A stretch of 40,798 bases of DNA, taken from contig JAMPEW010000028.1 of the NCBI GenBank assembly GCA_023664775.1, positions 1-40,798 of the forward strand. Direction: 5' to 3'. The stretch comes from Clostridium sp. (GTDB lineage: Bacteria; Bacillota; Clostridia; Lachnospirales; Lachnospiraceae). The notes under the pieces were generated by a model. The model saw nothing but the letters and a program-made list of their open reading frames with translations. It did no database searches and was not told the DNA's origin. Numbering within the stretch: position 1 is the first letter of the stretch; the number at the start of each line of letters is the position of its first letter. The translations under genes were made by a program, and so were the position numbers. Shown one piece after another: positions 8,664 through 17,713 of the stretch.

Positions 8664-9899
8664 ATGTACGATTTTGATGAGATACAAGGCTTTGACCCTG
8701 AGGTTGCCGAGGCAATGACTGCCGAGATTAACAGACAGAATGACAACATTGAGCTGATTGCATCTGAAAATATTGTCTCAAAGGCTGTTATGGCGGCCAT
8801 GGGAAGCCCTCTTACAAATAAATATGCAGAAGGCTATCCGGGAAAGCGGTATTACGGTGGATGTGAGCATGTTGACGTTGTGGAGGATTTGGCGAGAGAA
8901 AGAGCGAAGCAGCTTTTTGGATGTGAGTATGTAAACGTGCAGCCGCATTCAGGCGCGCAGGCAAATATGGCGGCATTTTTTGCAATTATGGAGCCGGGCG
9001 ATACATTTATGGGAATGAATCTTGCACACGGCGGACATTTAACACACGGTTCACCGGTCAATTTGTCAGGAAAATATTTCAATGTTGTGCCTTACGGCGT
9101 AAACGATGATGGATTTATAGACTATGATAAGGTGCTTGAAATTGCAAGGGAGTGTAAGCCGAAGCTTATCGTGGCAGGCGCTTCCGCATATGCAAGGGCA
9201 ATCGATTTTAAACGGTTTCGGGAGATTGCAGACAGCGTAGGAGCAGTTCTCATGGTCGATATGGCGCATATTGCAGGACTTGTTGCAGCAGGCGTACATG
9301 AAAGCCCGATTCCTTACGCACATGTTACGACAACAACGACCCACAAGACCTTAAGAGGACCACGAGGCGGCATGATTCTTTCAAGCAATGAGGTAAATGA
9401 GAAGTATAACTTTAACAAGGCAGTATTTCCGGGCATTCAGGGCGGACCTCTTATGCATGTCATAGCTGCAAAGGCAGTCTGCTTGAAGGAGGCGCTTACC
9501 GACGAGTATAAGCAGTATCAGCAGCAGGTTGTCAAAAATGCGGCAAAGCTTGCACAGGCACTTACGGAGCGAGGCTTTAAAATCGTATCGGGCGGTACGG
9601 ATAATCATCTGATGCTCGTTGATTTGCAGAACCTTGACCTTACCGGAAAAGAGGTTGAAAAGCTGCTTGATTCGGTACACATTACATGTAATAAAAATAC
9701 AGTTCCAAACGACCCGAAATCACCATTTGTAACCAGTGGAATCAGACTTGGCACACCTGCAATTACAACCCGTGGTGCAAATGAGGAGGATATGATTACC
9801 ATAGCGGATGCCATAAAGGCAGCAGTGATAGACAAGGATAACGATAAGGCTATGTCATTAGTAAAGAGTATTACTGATAAGTATCCTTTATATAAATAA
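8664..9899 (+). CDS. glyA: Serine hydroxymethyltransferase
   Basis: GlyA is a PLP enzyme that interconverts serine and glycine while forming 5,10-methylene-tetrahydrofolate, the main one-carbon source. The 411-aa length fits the family. Motifs seen are [34 protein letters not shown], and [11 protein letters not shown] with the Schiff-base lysine at about K228. The start at ATG 8664 is chosen because GGAGG lies 6 bases upstream and the protein then begins MYDFDEIQ. A start 24 bases earlier is possible but has no RBS. It is followed after 74 bases by ftsH, with a hairpin between. Confidence 0.96.
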   Translation: MYDFDEIQGFDPEVAEAMTAEINRQNDNIELIASENIVSKAVMAAMGSPLTNKYAEGYPGKRYYGGCEHVDVVEDLARERAKQLFGCEYVNVQPHSGAQANMAAFFAIMEPGDTFMGMNLAHGGHLTHGSPVNLSGKYFNVVPYGVNDDGFIDYDKVLEIARECKPKLIVAGASAYARAIDFKRFREIADSVGAVLMVDMAHIAGLVAAGVHESPIPYAHVTTTTTHKTLRGPRGGMILSSNEVNEKYNFNKAVFPGIQGGPLMHVIAAKAVCLKEALTDEYKQYQQQVVKNAAKLAQALTERGFKIVSGGTDNHLMLVDLQNLDLTGKEVEKLLDSVHITCNKNTVPNDPKSPFVTSGIRLGTPAITTRGANEEDMITIADAIKAAVIDKDNDKAMSLVKSITDKYPLYK

Positions 9900-9913
9900 T
9901 TTTTATTATTTAG

Positions 9914-9947
9914 ATGGGCTGTTGCAGTGTATTCTGAGACAGCTCAT
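9914..9947 (+). terminator. Hairpin between glyA and ftsH
   Basis: ATGGGCTGT 9914-9922 pairs with ACAGCTCAT 9939-9947, with one G-U pair. No T tract follows, so it may be a partial terminator or a processing/stability hairpin rather than a strong terminator. Confidence 0.3.
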
Positions 9948-9973
9948 TGCTAATTCAAAGAAAAGAGAAAAAT

Positions 9974-11905
9974 ATGGAAAATAATCAGAGCAATAACGAT
10001 AACGGAAATTCAAACAATAATCAGGGCAGTAACAACAATAATAAGAAAAAACCTTCAGCTACGCTTATCATTCTTATTTTGTCTGTGTTAATGACGCTTG
10101 CCTTTTGGCAGACCTACAGTAAATTTAAGGATTCAGGCAAGGAGCAGGTAACCTATGATGAGTTTCTTACAATGCTTGATGAGGGGAATGTCCAAAATGT
10201 AAAAATATATTCAAATGAGATAACCTTTGAGCCTGCCGTACAAGATGAAAATGCGGTTTACGAGGTTTCCTACAGCGTTGTCAGAACCGATGATTTCAAC
10301 CTGATTGACAGGCTGGACAAGGCTGGGGTAACCTTTGAGGAGATAGATGAGGGCGGAAGTGTTATTGTACAGACAATCCTTTCCTACGGCATTATGATTG
10401 TGGCATTTTATCTTCTCATGATGCTTATAATGAAAAGCGCCACAAAGAGCGGCGGCGTTATGGGCGTTGGAAAATCCAATGCGAAAATGTACGTTCAGAC
10501 AGAAACGGGCGTTACATTTAAGGATGTGGCAGGTCAGGAGGAGGCAAAGGAATCCCTTTCTGAGATGGTTGATTTCCTTGAAAAGCCTGAGAAATACCTT
10601 CAGATTGGAGCAAAGCTTCCGAGAGGCGCCCTGCTTGTAGGACCTCCGGGAACAGGAAAGACGCTTCTGGCAAAGGCTGTTGCAGGAGAGGCAAAGGTTC
10701 CGTTTTTCTCACTTTCAGGCTCGGATTTTGTTGAGCTTTATGTAGGTGTGGGAGCCTCCCGTGTAAGGGATTTATTTAAGCGTGCAAATGCCATGGCGCC
10801 ATGTATTATATTTATCGATGAGATTGACGCCATTGGAAGGAGCAGAGATACAAGACATTCAGGCGGCGATTCTGAGCGGGAGCAGACATTAAACCAGCTT
10901 CTTTCAGAGATGGACGGCTTTGATACCTCAAAGGGTATCGTTGTGCTTGCGGCTACAAACAGACCGGAGGTGCTTGACAAGGCGCTCCTTCGTCCGGGAC
11001 GTTTTGACAGAAGAATTATAGTGTCAAAGCCTGACCTTCAGGGACGTATTGATACGTTGAAGGTTCATTCCAAGGATGTAAAGATGGATCAGACCGTGAA
11101 TTTAAGGGAGCTTGCCCTTGCGACTGCCGGTGCGGTCGGTGCAGACCTTGCCAACATCATAAATGAGGCGGCGCTGCTTGCAGTAAGAAACAGGCGTGAT
11201 TTTGTTTCGCAGGCTGACCTGCTTGGCTCCGTTGAGGTTGTATTTGCAGGAAAGGAAAAGAAGGAGAAGCTTTTAAGTCCGAAGGAAAAGGAAATCGTTG
11301 CTTATCACGAGGTTGGACATGCCCTTGTGTCGGCGCTTCAGAAAAATACGCTGCCGATACAGAGAATAACCATTGTGCCGAGGACAGGTGGAGCATTGGG
11401 ATATGTATGGCAGGTTCCTGAGGAAGAAAAACAGCTTGAAAGCAAGAAGGAGCTTGAGGAGGAAATTGTTATCTGCCTTGCAGGACGTGCGGCGGAGGAG
11501 CTGAAGTTTGATTCGGTTACAAGCGGTGCGGCAAACGACATAGAAAAGGCAACAAGCATTGCGAGAACAATGATAACCATGTACGGCATGTCGGACAAGT
11601 TTGGAATGGTGCAGCTTGAGAGCGTGACAGGTCAGTACCTTGACAACAGGCGTGTCCTGAACTGTTCATCGGAGACGGAAACGAAGGTCGATACGGAAGT
11701 TAAAAATATGATAAAGGCTTCTTACGAGAAGGCAATCAAGCTTCTTAAGAAAAACATGACGACCCTTGACGCTATTGCAACGGTGCTCTATGAAAAGGAA
11801 AACCTTACAGGCGACGAGTTTATGAAGCTTTATGAAACACATCAAAACGTCAAGCTTAAAAATGCAGCAGATAACGATAAGGCAGGGATAAATTATGAAC
11901 TATAA
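9974..11905 (+). CDS. ftsH: ATP-dependent zinc metalloprotease FtsH
   Basis: FtsH is a membrane-bound AAA+ protease that degrades misfolded membrane proteins and some regulators. The 643-aa product has an Asn-rich N-terminus, TM1 at about 27-47, an extracytoplasmic FtsH-ext domain, and TM2 at about 130-150. The AAA module has Walker A GPPGTGKT (223-230), Walker B FIDEID, and the second region of homology [20 protein letters not shown]. The protease domain has the zinc motif HEVGH with H445, E446 and H449. ATG 9974 is preferred, giving MENNQSNND, because a TTG 27 bases earlier has no support. The last 11 bases overlap the next gene, indicating coupling. Confidence 0.97.
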   Translation: MENNQSNNDNGNSNNNQGSNNNNKKKPSATLIILILSVLMTLAFWQTYSKFKDSGKEQVTYDEFLTMLDEGNVQNVKIYSNEITFEPAVQDENAVYEVSYSVVRTDDFNLIDRLDKAGVTFEEIDEGGSVIVQTILSYGIMIVAFYLLMMLIMKSATKSGGVMGVGKSNAKMYVQTETGVTFKDVAGQEEAKESLSEMVDFLEKPEKYLQIGAKLPRGALLVGPPGTGKTLLAKAVAGEAKVPFFSLSGSDFVELYVGVGASRVRDLFKRANAMAPCIIFIDEIDAIGRSRDTRHSGGDSEREQTLNQLLSEMDGFDTSKGIVVLAATNRPEVLDKALLRPGRFDRRIIVSKPDLQGRIDTLKVHSKDVKMDQTVNLRELALATAGAVGADLANIINEAALLAVRNRRDFVSQADLLGSVEVVFAGKEKKEKLLSPKEKEIVAYHEVGHALVSALQKNTLPIQRITIVPRTGGALGYVWQVPEEEKQLESKKELEEEIVICLAGRAAEELKFDSVTSGAANDIEKATSIARTMITMYGMSDKFGMVQLESVTGQYLDNRRVLNCSSETETKVDTEVKNMIKASYEKAIKLLKKNMTTLDAIATVLYEKENLTGDEFMKLYETHQNVKLKNAADNDKAGINYEL

Positions 11906-12482
11906 TTTTTATGCTACTGTTGCAAGAATGAAATATATTGAACGATGGGCGCTTATGCGAAACACCATATCAGAAAATCTGTCAGAGCACTCTCTTGAGG
12001 TGAGCATGATTGCCCATGCCCTGTGCATTATAGGAAACGTCAGATATAAAAAAAGGCTTGATGCAGATTATGCGGCTATTGTCGGCATCTATCATGACGC
12101 TTCTGAGATTATAACAGGCGATATGCCGACACCGGTAAAATACTATAACAGAAGCATTAATGAGGCATTCAAATCCATTGAGGATGAGGCGAATAAAAAG
12201 CTTCTCTCACAGCTTCCGGAGGATATACGGAACGAGTATGAAAAGTATTTTGTAAAGCCGGAGGAAAAAGCTTACGAGTGGAGGCTTGTTAAGGCTGCCG
12301 ACAAAATATCGGCACTTATTAAGTGCATAGAGGAAGAAAAAACCGGAAATAAGGAATTTGTTGTTGCAAAAAAATCTACTGAAAAAAGTGTAAAAAGGCT
12401 TGCGGAGGAGCTTCCGGAGGTAGAGGCATTTGTGAGTGAATGCCTAGAGGCATTTTCAAAGACATTAGATGAGTTATCTTAA
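11895..12482 (+). CDS. yfbR: YfbR-like HD-domain 5'-deoxynucleotidase
   Basis: This 195-aa protein resembles E. coli YfbR, which dephosphorylates deoxyribonucleoside 5'-monophosphates. The match runs along the whole length: MKYIERWALMRNTISENLSE, the HD-type metal residues in EHSLEVSMIAHAL and YHDASEIITGD, the MPTPVKYYN loop, and the C-terminal KAADKISALIKCIEEE region. The expected metal ligands (H of SEH, HD pair, distal D of AAD) are all present. It overlaps the ftsH end by 11 bases. GGGA lies just upstream of ATG 11895 inside ftsH. The DAHP synthase gene follows after 11 bases. Confidence 0.9.
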   Translation: MNYNFYATVARMKYIERWALMRNTISENLSEHSLEVSMIAHALCIIGNVRYKKRLDADYAAIVGIYHDASEIITGDMPTPVKYYNRSINEAFKSIEDEANKKLLSQLPEDIRNEYEKYFVKPEEKAYEWRLVKAADKISALIKCIEEEKTGNKEFVVAKKSTEKSVKRLAEELPEVEAFVSECLEAFSKTLDELS

Positions 12483-12493
12483 GGAGGTACAAA

Positions 12494-13522
12494 ATGGCAC
12501 TACACATGGTAAAGAGTGTACCCACCCCTGATGAAATCAGGCAGGCACACCCAATGGACAAAGCACTTGCAGATATAAAGGCTGCAAGGGATGAGGAAAT
12601 TAGAAAAATTTTTACGGGAGAATCAGATAAATTTATCGCTATCATAGGACCCTGCTCGGCAGATTATGAGGATTCAGTTTTAGACTACCTCGGAAGACTG
12701 GCAAAGGTGCAGGAGAAGGTTAAAGATAAAATAATGATTATCCCTAGAATTTATACAAATAAGCCTAGGACAAACGGTTCGGGCTACAAGGGAATGCTGC
12801 ATCAGCCGAATCCTGAAAACAAGCCGGATTTTATTGAGGGCGTAAAGGCAATCAGAAAGATGCACATAAAGGCAATCAACGAGACAGGGCTTACGGCTGC
12901 AGACGAGATGCTTTACACGGATAACTGGCCTTATCTTGAGGATGTCCTTTCCTATGTTGCAATCGGTGCAAGAAGTGTGGAAAATCAGGCTCATAGGCTT
13001 ACGGCAAGCGGTATAGACGTTCCTGTGGGAATGAAAAATCCTACAAGCGGAGATTACAATGTCATGCTCAATTCCTGCGTGGCAGCACAGTCAAAGCACA
13101 CATTTTTATTTATGGGCTATGAGACAAAGACTGACGGAAATCCTCTCGCACATTGTATTTTAAGAGGCTCACTCAGCAAGAGCGGCCGCTCCCTTGCAAA
13201 CTATCACTATGAGGATTTAAAGCTTTTAAGTGACATGTATGCAAAATTTGACCTTGTAAATCCTGCCTGCATTGTGGATGCAAACCATAATAATTCAGGC
13301 AAGAAATGGGACGAGCAGCCAAGAATTGTCAATGAAATACTGCACAGCAGGAGACATTCTGAGAGTGTGAGAAGGCTTGTAAAGGGCGTCATGGTGGAAA
13401 GCTACATTGAGGACGGTAATCAGCCGATTGGAGGAGGCTGTTACGGTAAATCAATTACAGATCCATGTCTTGGCTGGGAAAAATCGGAGGCTTTGCTTCT
13501 TTCTATGGCAGAGCAGCTTTAA
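12494..13522 (+). CDS. aroF: 3-deoxy-7-phosphoheptulonate synthase (class I DAHP synthase)
   Basis: The enzyme condenses phosphoenolpyruvate and erythrose-4-phosphate, the first step of the shikimate pathway. The 342-aa protein has family motifs AIIGPCSADY, PRIYTNKPRTNGSGYKGM, GARSVENQAHR, GMKNPTSGDYNV, LRGS and DANHNNSGKKW. This is the AroF/AroG/AroH type of class I enzyme, and which allosteric isoform it is cannot be told from sequence by eye. A very strong RBS (AAGGAGG) lies 7 bases before the ATG. aroA of the same pathway is in this window at 30.6 kb but is not linked. Confidence 0.93.
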   Translation: MALHMVKSVPTPDEIRQAHPMDKALADIKAARDEEIRKIFTGESDKFIAIIGPCSADYEDSVLDYLGRLAKVQEKVKDKIMIIPRIYTNKPRTNGSGYKGMLHQPNPENKPDFIEGVKAIRKMHIKAINETGLTAADEMLYTDNWPYLEDVLSYVAIGARSVENQAHRLTASGIDVPVGMKNPTSGDYNVMLNSCVAAQSKHTFLFMGYETKTDGNPLAHCILRGSLSKSGRSLANYHYEDLKLLSDMYAKFDLVNPACIVDANHNNSGKKWDEQPRIVNEILHSRRHSESVRRLVKGVMVESYIEDGNQPIGGGCYGKSITDPCLGWEKSEALLLSMAEQL

Positions 13523-13557
13523 TTTGCGACAACTGTTATTAATGGGGGTAACATAAG

Positions 13558-13944
13558 ATGAACATATTTAATATTCTTATTCCGAAGCAGGATCTTACAT
13601 ATCTTAATGGAAGCGATAAAATGGATAAAGCAGTTGAATTTCTGCTTGCCAGCGGCTTTACTGCTGTTCCTGTTGTGGATGAGGTTGGAAGACTGGAGGG
13701 CATTGTAAGTGAAGGTGATTTCCTGCGTGTAGCCATACAGCATGGCTGCGATGAGATGAAAAACATGATTGTCAGGGATATTGTACATCTTTCTGTAGAT
13801 GACTTTGTGCTTAACAGTACGGATACGGATAAAATCATGGACAAGATAATTGACAGAAATTTTCTTTCGGTTATAGATGACAGAAATATTTTTATTGGAA
13901 TTATAACAAGAAGAAGCGTAATGCTGCATTTAAAAAGGAAATAA
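13558..13944 (+). CDS. Small protein with a pair of CBS domains
   Basis: The 128-aa protein is almost entirely a CBS-domain pair (Bateman module). The first repeat has MDKAVEFLLASGFTAVPVVD followed by GIVSEGDFLR. The second has DKIMDKIIDRNFLSVIDD followed by FIGIITRRSVM. Such modules bind adenosyl ligands such as AMP or ATP and act as sensors. No catalytic domain is attached, so the partner is unknown. GGGGG lies about 8 bases before ATG 13558. The DUF951 gene starts one base after its stop. Confidence 0.85.
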   Translation: MNIFNILIPKQDLTYLNGSDKMDKAVEFLLASGFTAVPVVDEVGRLEGIVSEGDFLRVAIQHGCDEMKNMIVRDIVHLSVDDFVLNSTDTDKIMDKIIDRNFLSVIDDRNIFIGIITRRSVMLHLKRK

Positions 13945-13945
13945 A

Positions 13946-14119
13946 ATGGAATTTCAGGTGGGACAGAAAATAAAATTAAAGAAGCCGCATCCCTGCGGGG
14001 CAAACTGTTGGGAAATTCAGCGTGTAGGCATGGATTTCCGCCTGAAATGTACCTTGTGCAGCCATTATATCATGATACCAAGAAAAACAGTGGAATCATC
14101 CTTCAAAGGATTTGTTTAA
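13946..14119 (+). CDS. DUF951 family small protein
   Basis: A 57-aa ORF begins at ATG 13946, with AAAGGAA about 8 bases upstream, and ends with TAA at 14117-14119. It starts MEFQVGQKIKLKKPHPCG and contains WEIQRVGMDFRLKC, CTLCSHYIMIPR and a C-terminal ESSFKGF. This is the conserved pattern of DUF951, small Firmicutes proteins of unknown function. The cysteines in HPCG and CTLC could bind a metal. It sits one base after the CBS-pair gene and is probably the last gene of this operon. Confidence 0.88.
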   Translation: MEFQVGQKIKLKKPHPCGANCWEIQRVGMDFRLKCTLCSHYIMIPRKTVESSFKGFV

Positions 14120-14229
14120 AGTACCCCTTTTGTTGGGAATAATTAGACTATCACATTGTAAAATATTACAAAATAACAAGGGGTCAAAATGAGCAAAGTG
14201 ACAAAAATTTTTTTTGGGCAAATTTAACA

Positions 14230-14259
14230 TTTACTTTTCAGTTTTAAATTTGCTAAAAT
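14230..14259 (+). promoter_or_regulatory. Sigma-A-type promoter of the CarD-like regulator gene
   Basis: The extended -10 TGCTAAAAT has its hexamer at 14254-14259. A possible -35 TTTACT is at 14230-14235, with an 18-base spacer. It gives a leader of about 70 bases. Confidence 0.5.
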
Positions 14260-14269
14260 ATTTGTTACA

Positions 14270-14316
14270 ACGGCTTTTTCGTTAGTAAAAAAGCAGTTTA
14301 CCTACGGTAAATTGTT
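14270..14316 (+). promoter_or_regulatory. Two hairpins in the leader of the CarD-like gene
   Basis: GCTTTTT pairs with AAAAAGC around a 7-8 base loop at about 14273-14293. AGTTTACC pairs with GGTAAATT at about 14295-14313. Both precede the RBS. They could modulate translation; a role is not established. Confidence 0.35.
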
Positions 14317-14334
14317 TTGGAAATGGAGGATGTA

Positions 14335-14835
14335 ATGTTTGATATCGGAGACTATATCGTTTACGGAATTAATGGAATTTGCAGGGTGGCGGATATTACG
14401 CATCCTGACATTTCGGGAGCAGACGGGAACAGATTATACTATGTATTAATTCCGGAAAAGGCAAGAGGCAGTAAGCTTTTTTGTCCAGCAGACAATGACA
14501 GGATTATGATCAGAAAAGTAATCAGCTGTGAGGAGGCAAAACAGATTATTGCCGAATCAAAAACTATTGAACCGCTTTGTATAACGAATGAAAGAATGCG
14601 TGACGACAGCTATAAGAGCGTCATGAAAAGTGGAGACTGCAGACAGTGGATACAGATTATAAAGACGCTCCTGATAAGGAAGAAGGAACGGGAGGAAAAC
14701 GGCAAAAAAATAACTGCAACAGATGAGAGATACTTGAAAATGGCTGAGGAGGATCTGTATTCAGAGCTTGCGCTTGCAACAGGCAGCGACAAGGAGGAAA
14801 TCAGGAACATAATTATCCAAAGCGTATCAGAGTAA
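14335..14835 (+). CDS. CarD-family transcriptional regulator
   Basis: The 166-aa product matches CarD/CdnL-type proteins, which bind the RNA polymerase beta subunit and stabilise open promoter complexes. The N-terminal polymerase-interacting domain is visible as FDIGDYIVYGINGICRV, then the strand pattern RLYYVLIPEKARGSKLFCP. The C-terminal half is helical and charged (RKKEREENGKK, DERYLKMAEEDLYSELA). The start at ATG 14335 is chosen from GGAGG 5 bases upstream. An ATG 18 bases earlier would contain that RBS. The gene is monocistronic, with its own promoter and a strong terminator. Confidence 0.88.
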   Translation: MFDIGDYIVYGINGICRVADITHPDISGADGNRLYYVLIPEKARGSKLFCPADNDRIMIRKVISCEEAKQIIAESKTIEPLCITNERMRDDSYKSVMKSGDCRQWIQIIKTLLIRKKEREENGKKITATDERYLKMAEEDLYSELALATGSDKEEIRNIIIQSVSE

Positions 14836-14845
14836 AGTTACTTCT

Positions 14846-14876
14846 AAAAAACCTGCACAGAATATGCAGGTTTTTT
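14846..14876. terminator. Bidirectional Rho-independent terminator after the CarD-like gene
   Basis: AAAAAACCTGCA (14846-14857) pairs perfectly with TGCAGGTTTTTT (14865-14876) around a 7-base loop. It has A- and T-tracts on both sides, so it can work in both directions. It lies 10 bases after the stop codon. Confidence 0.92.
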
Positions 14877-14989
14877 AAGTTATAGGTAGAAATAGGCAGG
14901 AAAATCTGATATAATTTTCAAGTATATCAATTATGTGTTGGTAACAGTATCGCAAAAAACAGCGATAAGTCATATTTAGGAGATGCTTT

Positions 14990-16498
14990 ATGGGACAGAA
15001 GTGGAATAAAAATATTATACGTGCCGGAGTTGTATTTACGGTATCTGTCTGTATCTGTATTCTTTTTGCACATGTAATTGAAGGATGGCGGGTAATAGCG
15101 GCAACCATCGGCAAGATTTTTTCTGCAATGACGCCTGTTATCATAGGATTTATTATTGCCTTTATGCTCAATCCGATTATGATATATATAAGGCGTGGAC
15201 TTGCCTTTCTATTTACAAAAATATGGAAGAAGAAAAGCTACAATGTGCTGTACCATAAGACAAAGGTGCCGGCACTGATACTGACATTGGTATTTTTTAT
15301 CGGTATATTATCAGGCTTTTTATGGCTTGTCATTCCTCAGATTAAAGTCAGTATTGAAACACTTGCGCGGAATATGTCAGGGTATCTGAATAATGCGCAG
15401 GAGTGGGTTGAGCGGGTGTTTGCAAAAAATGAATATCTTGAGGGAAAGCTGTCAGAGGTTATAAGCTATGTACAGAATAATGTCATGACAATTGTTGAGG
15501 AAAAAGTAATTCCGAATATAGATACAATTATGGTGCAGGTTTCATCGGGGCTGATTGTCGGAGTGAAGGCGGTACTGAATTTCTTTGTCGGACTGATTGT
15601 AACCGTGTATCTCCTTGCAAGTAAGGATGTGCTGATTGCTCAGGGTAAGAAAATTATTTATTGTATTTTCTCCAAAAAGCATGGAAATAAAATACTTGAT
15701 GGTCTTTCCTATGCAAATTCTGTATTTGGAGGATTTATAAACGGTAAAATACTCGATTCCATCATAATCGGCATCATATGCTATGTGTTCACGGAGACAA
15801 TGCACATGGAGTATGCACTGCTTATCAGCGTTATTGTGGGTATTACAAACATAATACCATTCTTTGGACCTTTCATCGGTGCTGTTCCGGGAGCGCTGCT
15901 TGCCCTTATGGACGACCCGATTATGTTTGTTATATTTATTGTATGGGTTCTCATTCTCCAGCAGTTCGATGGCAACATACTTGGACCGCTTATTCTTGGG
16001 GATTCCACAGGTATATCGGGAATATGGGTACTTGTCGCAATCTTGGTCGGAGGAGATTTGTTCGGTGTGCCGGGCATGATTTTGGGCGTTCCTGTATTTG
16101 CATGTATTTACGCATTCTTTGCAGTACAGCTTCGGGATGGACTTCGTGCAAAAAATATGTCCTCCGAAACTGAGGATTATTTCAGGCTTATTGGATTTGA
16201 TGAGGAGACGGGAGAACCAAAATATGCGGCAAAGCTTTATGGAAGAAGGTCACTGAAAAAGAAAAAACGGAAAAAGGGTTATTTTGCCACCATTAAGGCA
16301 AAGCTGCTTGTGAGAAAAAGACAGGAATTTCCTGATGAGGAGACATTGGACAAGGATACCCTTGAGGAGATAAACATGGCGGAGGACGATGTGTATGAGA
16401 CTGTAAACGAGGCGGAGGATGACGTACATGAGGCTGTAAGTGAAATAGACGATGCACATGAAACAGCAGGCGACACGGAGCATGACGAAAAACAGTGA
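14990..16498 (+). CDS. AI-2E family transporter (PerM/YdiK-like permease)
   Basis: This 502-aa protein has about eight hydrophobic segments arranged as in AI-2E/UPF0118 permeases. Segments are at residues about 10-30 and 38-62, a third near 95-120, and a cluster at about 185-375. Conserved features are PVIIGFIIAFMLNP, GFINGKILDS, ITNIIPFFGPFIGAVPGA and LVGGDLFGVPGMILGVP. Members export varied small molecules or ions, and the substrate here is unknown. The last 60 or so residues are acidic with an imperfect repeat (AEDDVYE, AEDDVHE) and are not part of the usual fold. The RBS AGGAG is 7 bases before the ATG. The next gene follows after 18 bases. Confidence 0.88.
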   Translation: MGQKWNKNIIRAGVVFTVSVCICILFAHVIEGWRVIAATIGKIFSAMTPVIIGFIIAFMLNPIMIYIRRGLAFLFTKIWKKKSYNVLYHKTKVPALILTLVFFIGILSGFLWLVIPQIKVSIETLARNMSGYLNNAQEWVERVFAKNEYLEGKLSEVISYVQNNVMTIVEEKVIPNIDTIMVQVSSGLIVGVKAVLNFFVGLIVTVYLLASKDVLIAQGKKIIYCIFSKKHGNKILDGLSYANSVFGGFINGKILDSIIIGIICYVFTETMHMEYALLISVIVGITNIIPFFGPFIGAVPGALLALMDDPIMFVIFIVWVLILQQFDGNILGPLILGDSTGISGIWVLVAILVGGDLFGVPGMILGVPVFACIYAFFAVQLRDGLRAKNMSSETEDYFRLIGFDEETGEPKYAAKLYGRRSLKKKKRKKGYFATIKAKLLVRKRQEFPDEETLDKDTLEEINMAEDDVYETVNEAEDDVHEAVSEIDDAHETAGDTEHDEKQ

Positions 16499-16516
16499 CA
16501 AAAAGGAGGAGTGGAT

Positions 16517-17419
16517 ATGGCAAAGGGAAGCTACACAACAAATCAGATACTTGAATGGATGGGTTATTTTTCAAAAGCAATGGAAACAAGTCCTGAGAAA
16601 ATAAAGCTTTTGGATATTTGCGGCAAAATGAAAAATGTCATACCTATTGTTGAAACCCACAAGCGGGTAATCATATTTGCAGACGAGCTTCATGAGGATT
16701 TGTTTTATGAATTTTGGGAGGCTGGCTTTGGCGAGTATGATATGTGGTACGGCGTCGGCATAAAGGAGGAAGGACAGGTACGGCATGTAAAGATTAAAGA
16801 GGTTATCAACAGGAAGATAACTGCTCCCACAGTCATATTTATTCTAAATGAAAATACAAGGGAATCCTACAGAATAGGCATGAAAAATGATATGTTTTCC
16901 AAGGGTCCCATCAAATATGTGGGCAAGGAAATCAGAGCGGTTATCATGAGTCTTTTAGGTGTAGATTCACAGGATATAATCTGTCTTGTTGATGCGGAAA
17001 GCATTGCGGTTGAGGCTGCATTTGTAGCGGTTGACGGCACAATTATATGTGTTGAAAACGACAAGGGCGCAAAGGAAACCATGGAGGATAACGTCAAGCA
17101 GTTTGGCGTTCATAACGTAAAGATTATTCCTGATCTTGATCAGGAGTCCATGGACAGTATTCCTGTTCCAAGACTTTCCTTTATTGTGGCAAACAAGCAT
17201 CTTGAGGAGGATATACAGAGGCTTCTTGTGAAAAATCCTAACATGCAGTTTGTTATTTATACCCTTGAGCTGGATATACTTTCAGGTATCAAGGCTTTAT
17301 TTGAAAAGTACGGCATAGGCAATATGGAGGTTATGCAGATAACCGTTTCCAAGACGGATAAGAACAGCGTGTTTGTGACACAGCCGTCGCCTTGGCTGAT
17401 AACGGGAGAGGTGCTGTAG
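16517..17419 (+). CDS. Degenerate CbiET-like protein (precorrin methyltransferase homologue)
   Basis: The 300-aa protein resembles the end of CbiE fused to CbiT. Residues about 45-130 correspond to the CbiE C-terminal half (VIIFADEL, VIFILNENTRE). These lead to KEIRAVIMSLLGV at the position of the KREIRAVTLSKL-type junction. Residues about 150-220 correspond to the CbiT Rossmann fold, but the SAM-binding motif DIGAGSGSVSIE is replaced by LVDAESIAVEAA. The acidic residue at the end of the next strand (VEND) and NVKQFGVHNVKII remain. The CbiE start is missing, no cobalamin gene is nearby, and SAM binding is doubtful. It may be a repurposed relative. ATG 16517 has AGGAGGA about 7 bases upstream. 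Confidence 0.65.
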   Translation: MAKGSYTTNQILEWMGYFSKAMETSPEKIKLLDICGKMKNVIPIVETHKRVIIFADELHEDLFYEFWEAGFGEYDMWYGVGIKEEGQVRHVKIKEVINRKITAPTVIFILNENTRESYRIGMKNDMFSKGPIKYVGKEIRAVIMSLLGVDSQDIICLVDAESIAVEAAFVAVDGTIICVENDKGAKETMEDNVKQFGVHNVKIIPDLDQESMDSIPVPRLSFIVANKHLEEDIQRLLVKNPNMQFVIYTLELDILSGIKALFEKYGIGNMEVMQITVSKTDKNSVFVTQPSPWLITGEVL

Positions 17420-17605
17420 ATGGCGATAGATGTATTACCGAAAGACCCTATGATGCTGCTAAGCTTTGTAAATACAAGAATGCGGGATGAAAATATCAAT
17501 CTGGCGGAGCTTTGTGAGCAGTTTGGCACAGACAGGGAAGCTGTTGAGGGCGTGCTTGAAAAAATAGAGTATCATTATGATGAGGCGCTCAGAAAATTTA
17601 TTTAA
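17420..17605 (+). CDS. DUF4250 family small protein
   Basis: The 61-aa protein begins right after the stop of the CbiET-like gene, with GGAGAGG upstream. Its sequence (PKDPMMLLSFVNTRMRD, LAELCEQFGTDRE, then IEYHYDEALRKF) fits the DUF4250 family of small Firmicutes proteins. The middle looks like a helix-turn-helix segment, so a nucleic acid-binding role is possible but not established. Tight linkage suggests translation coupled to the gene before it. No terminator is apparent in the 108 bases before leuS. Confidence 0.75.
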   Translation: MAIDVLPKDPMMLLSFVNTRMRDENINLAELCEQFGTDREAVEGVLEKIEYHYDEALRKFI

Positions 17606-17713
17606 GAATATTTAATATAAGGCTGTGCTTAGTAAATTCATATAAATATATTTAATATTAGAAAGAATTGTTTATAGTAGAAAAAACAATAAAATTACCG
17701 GAGGAATTGAAAA

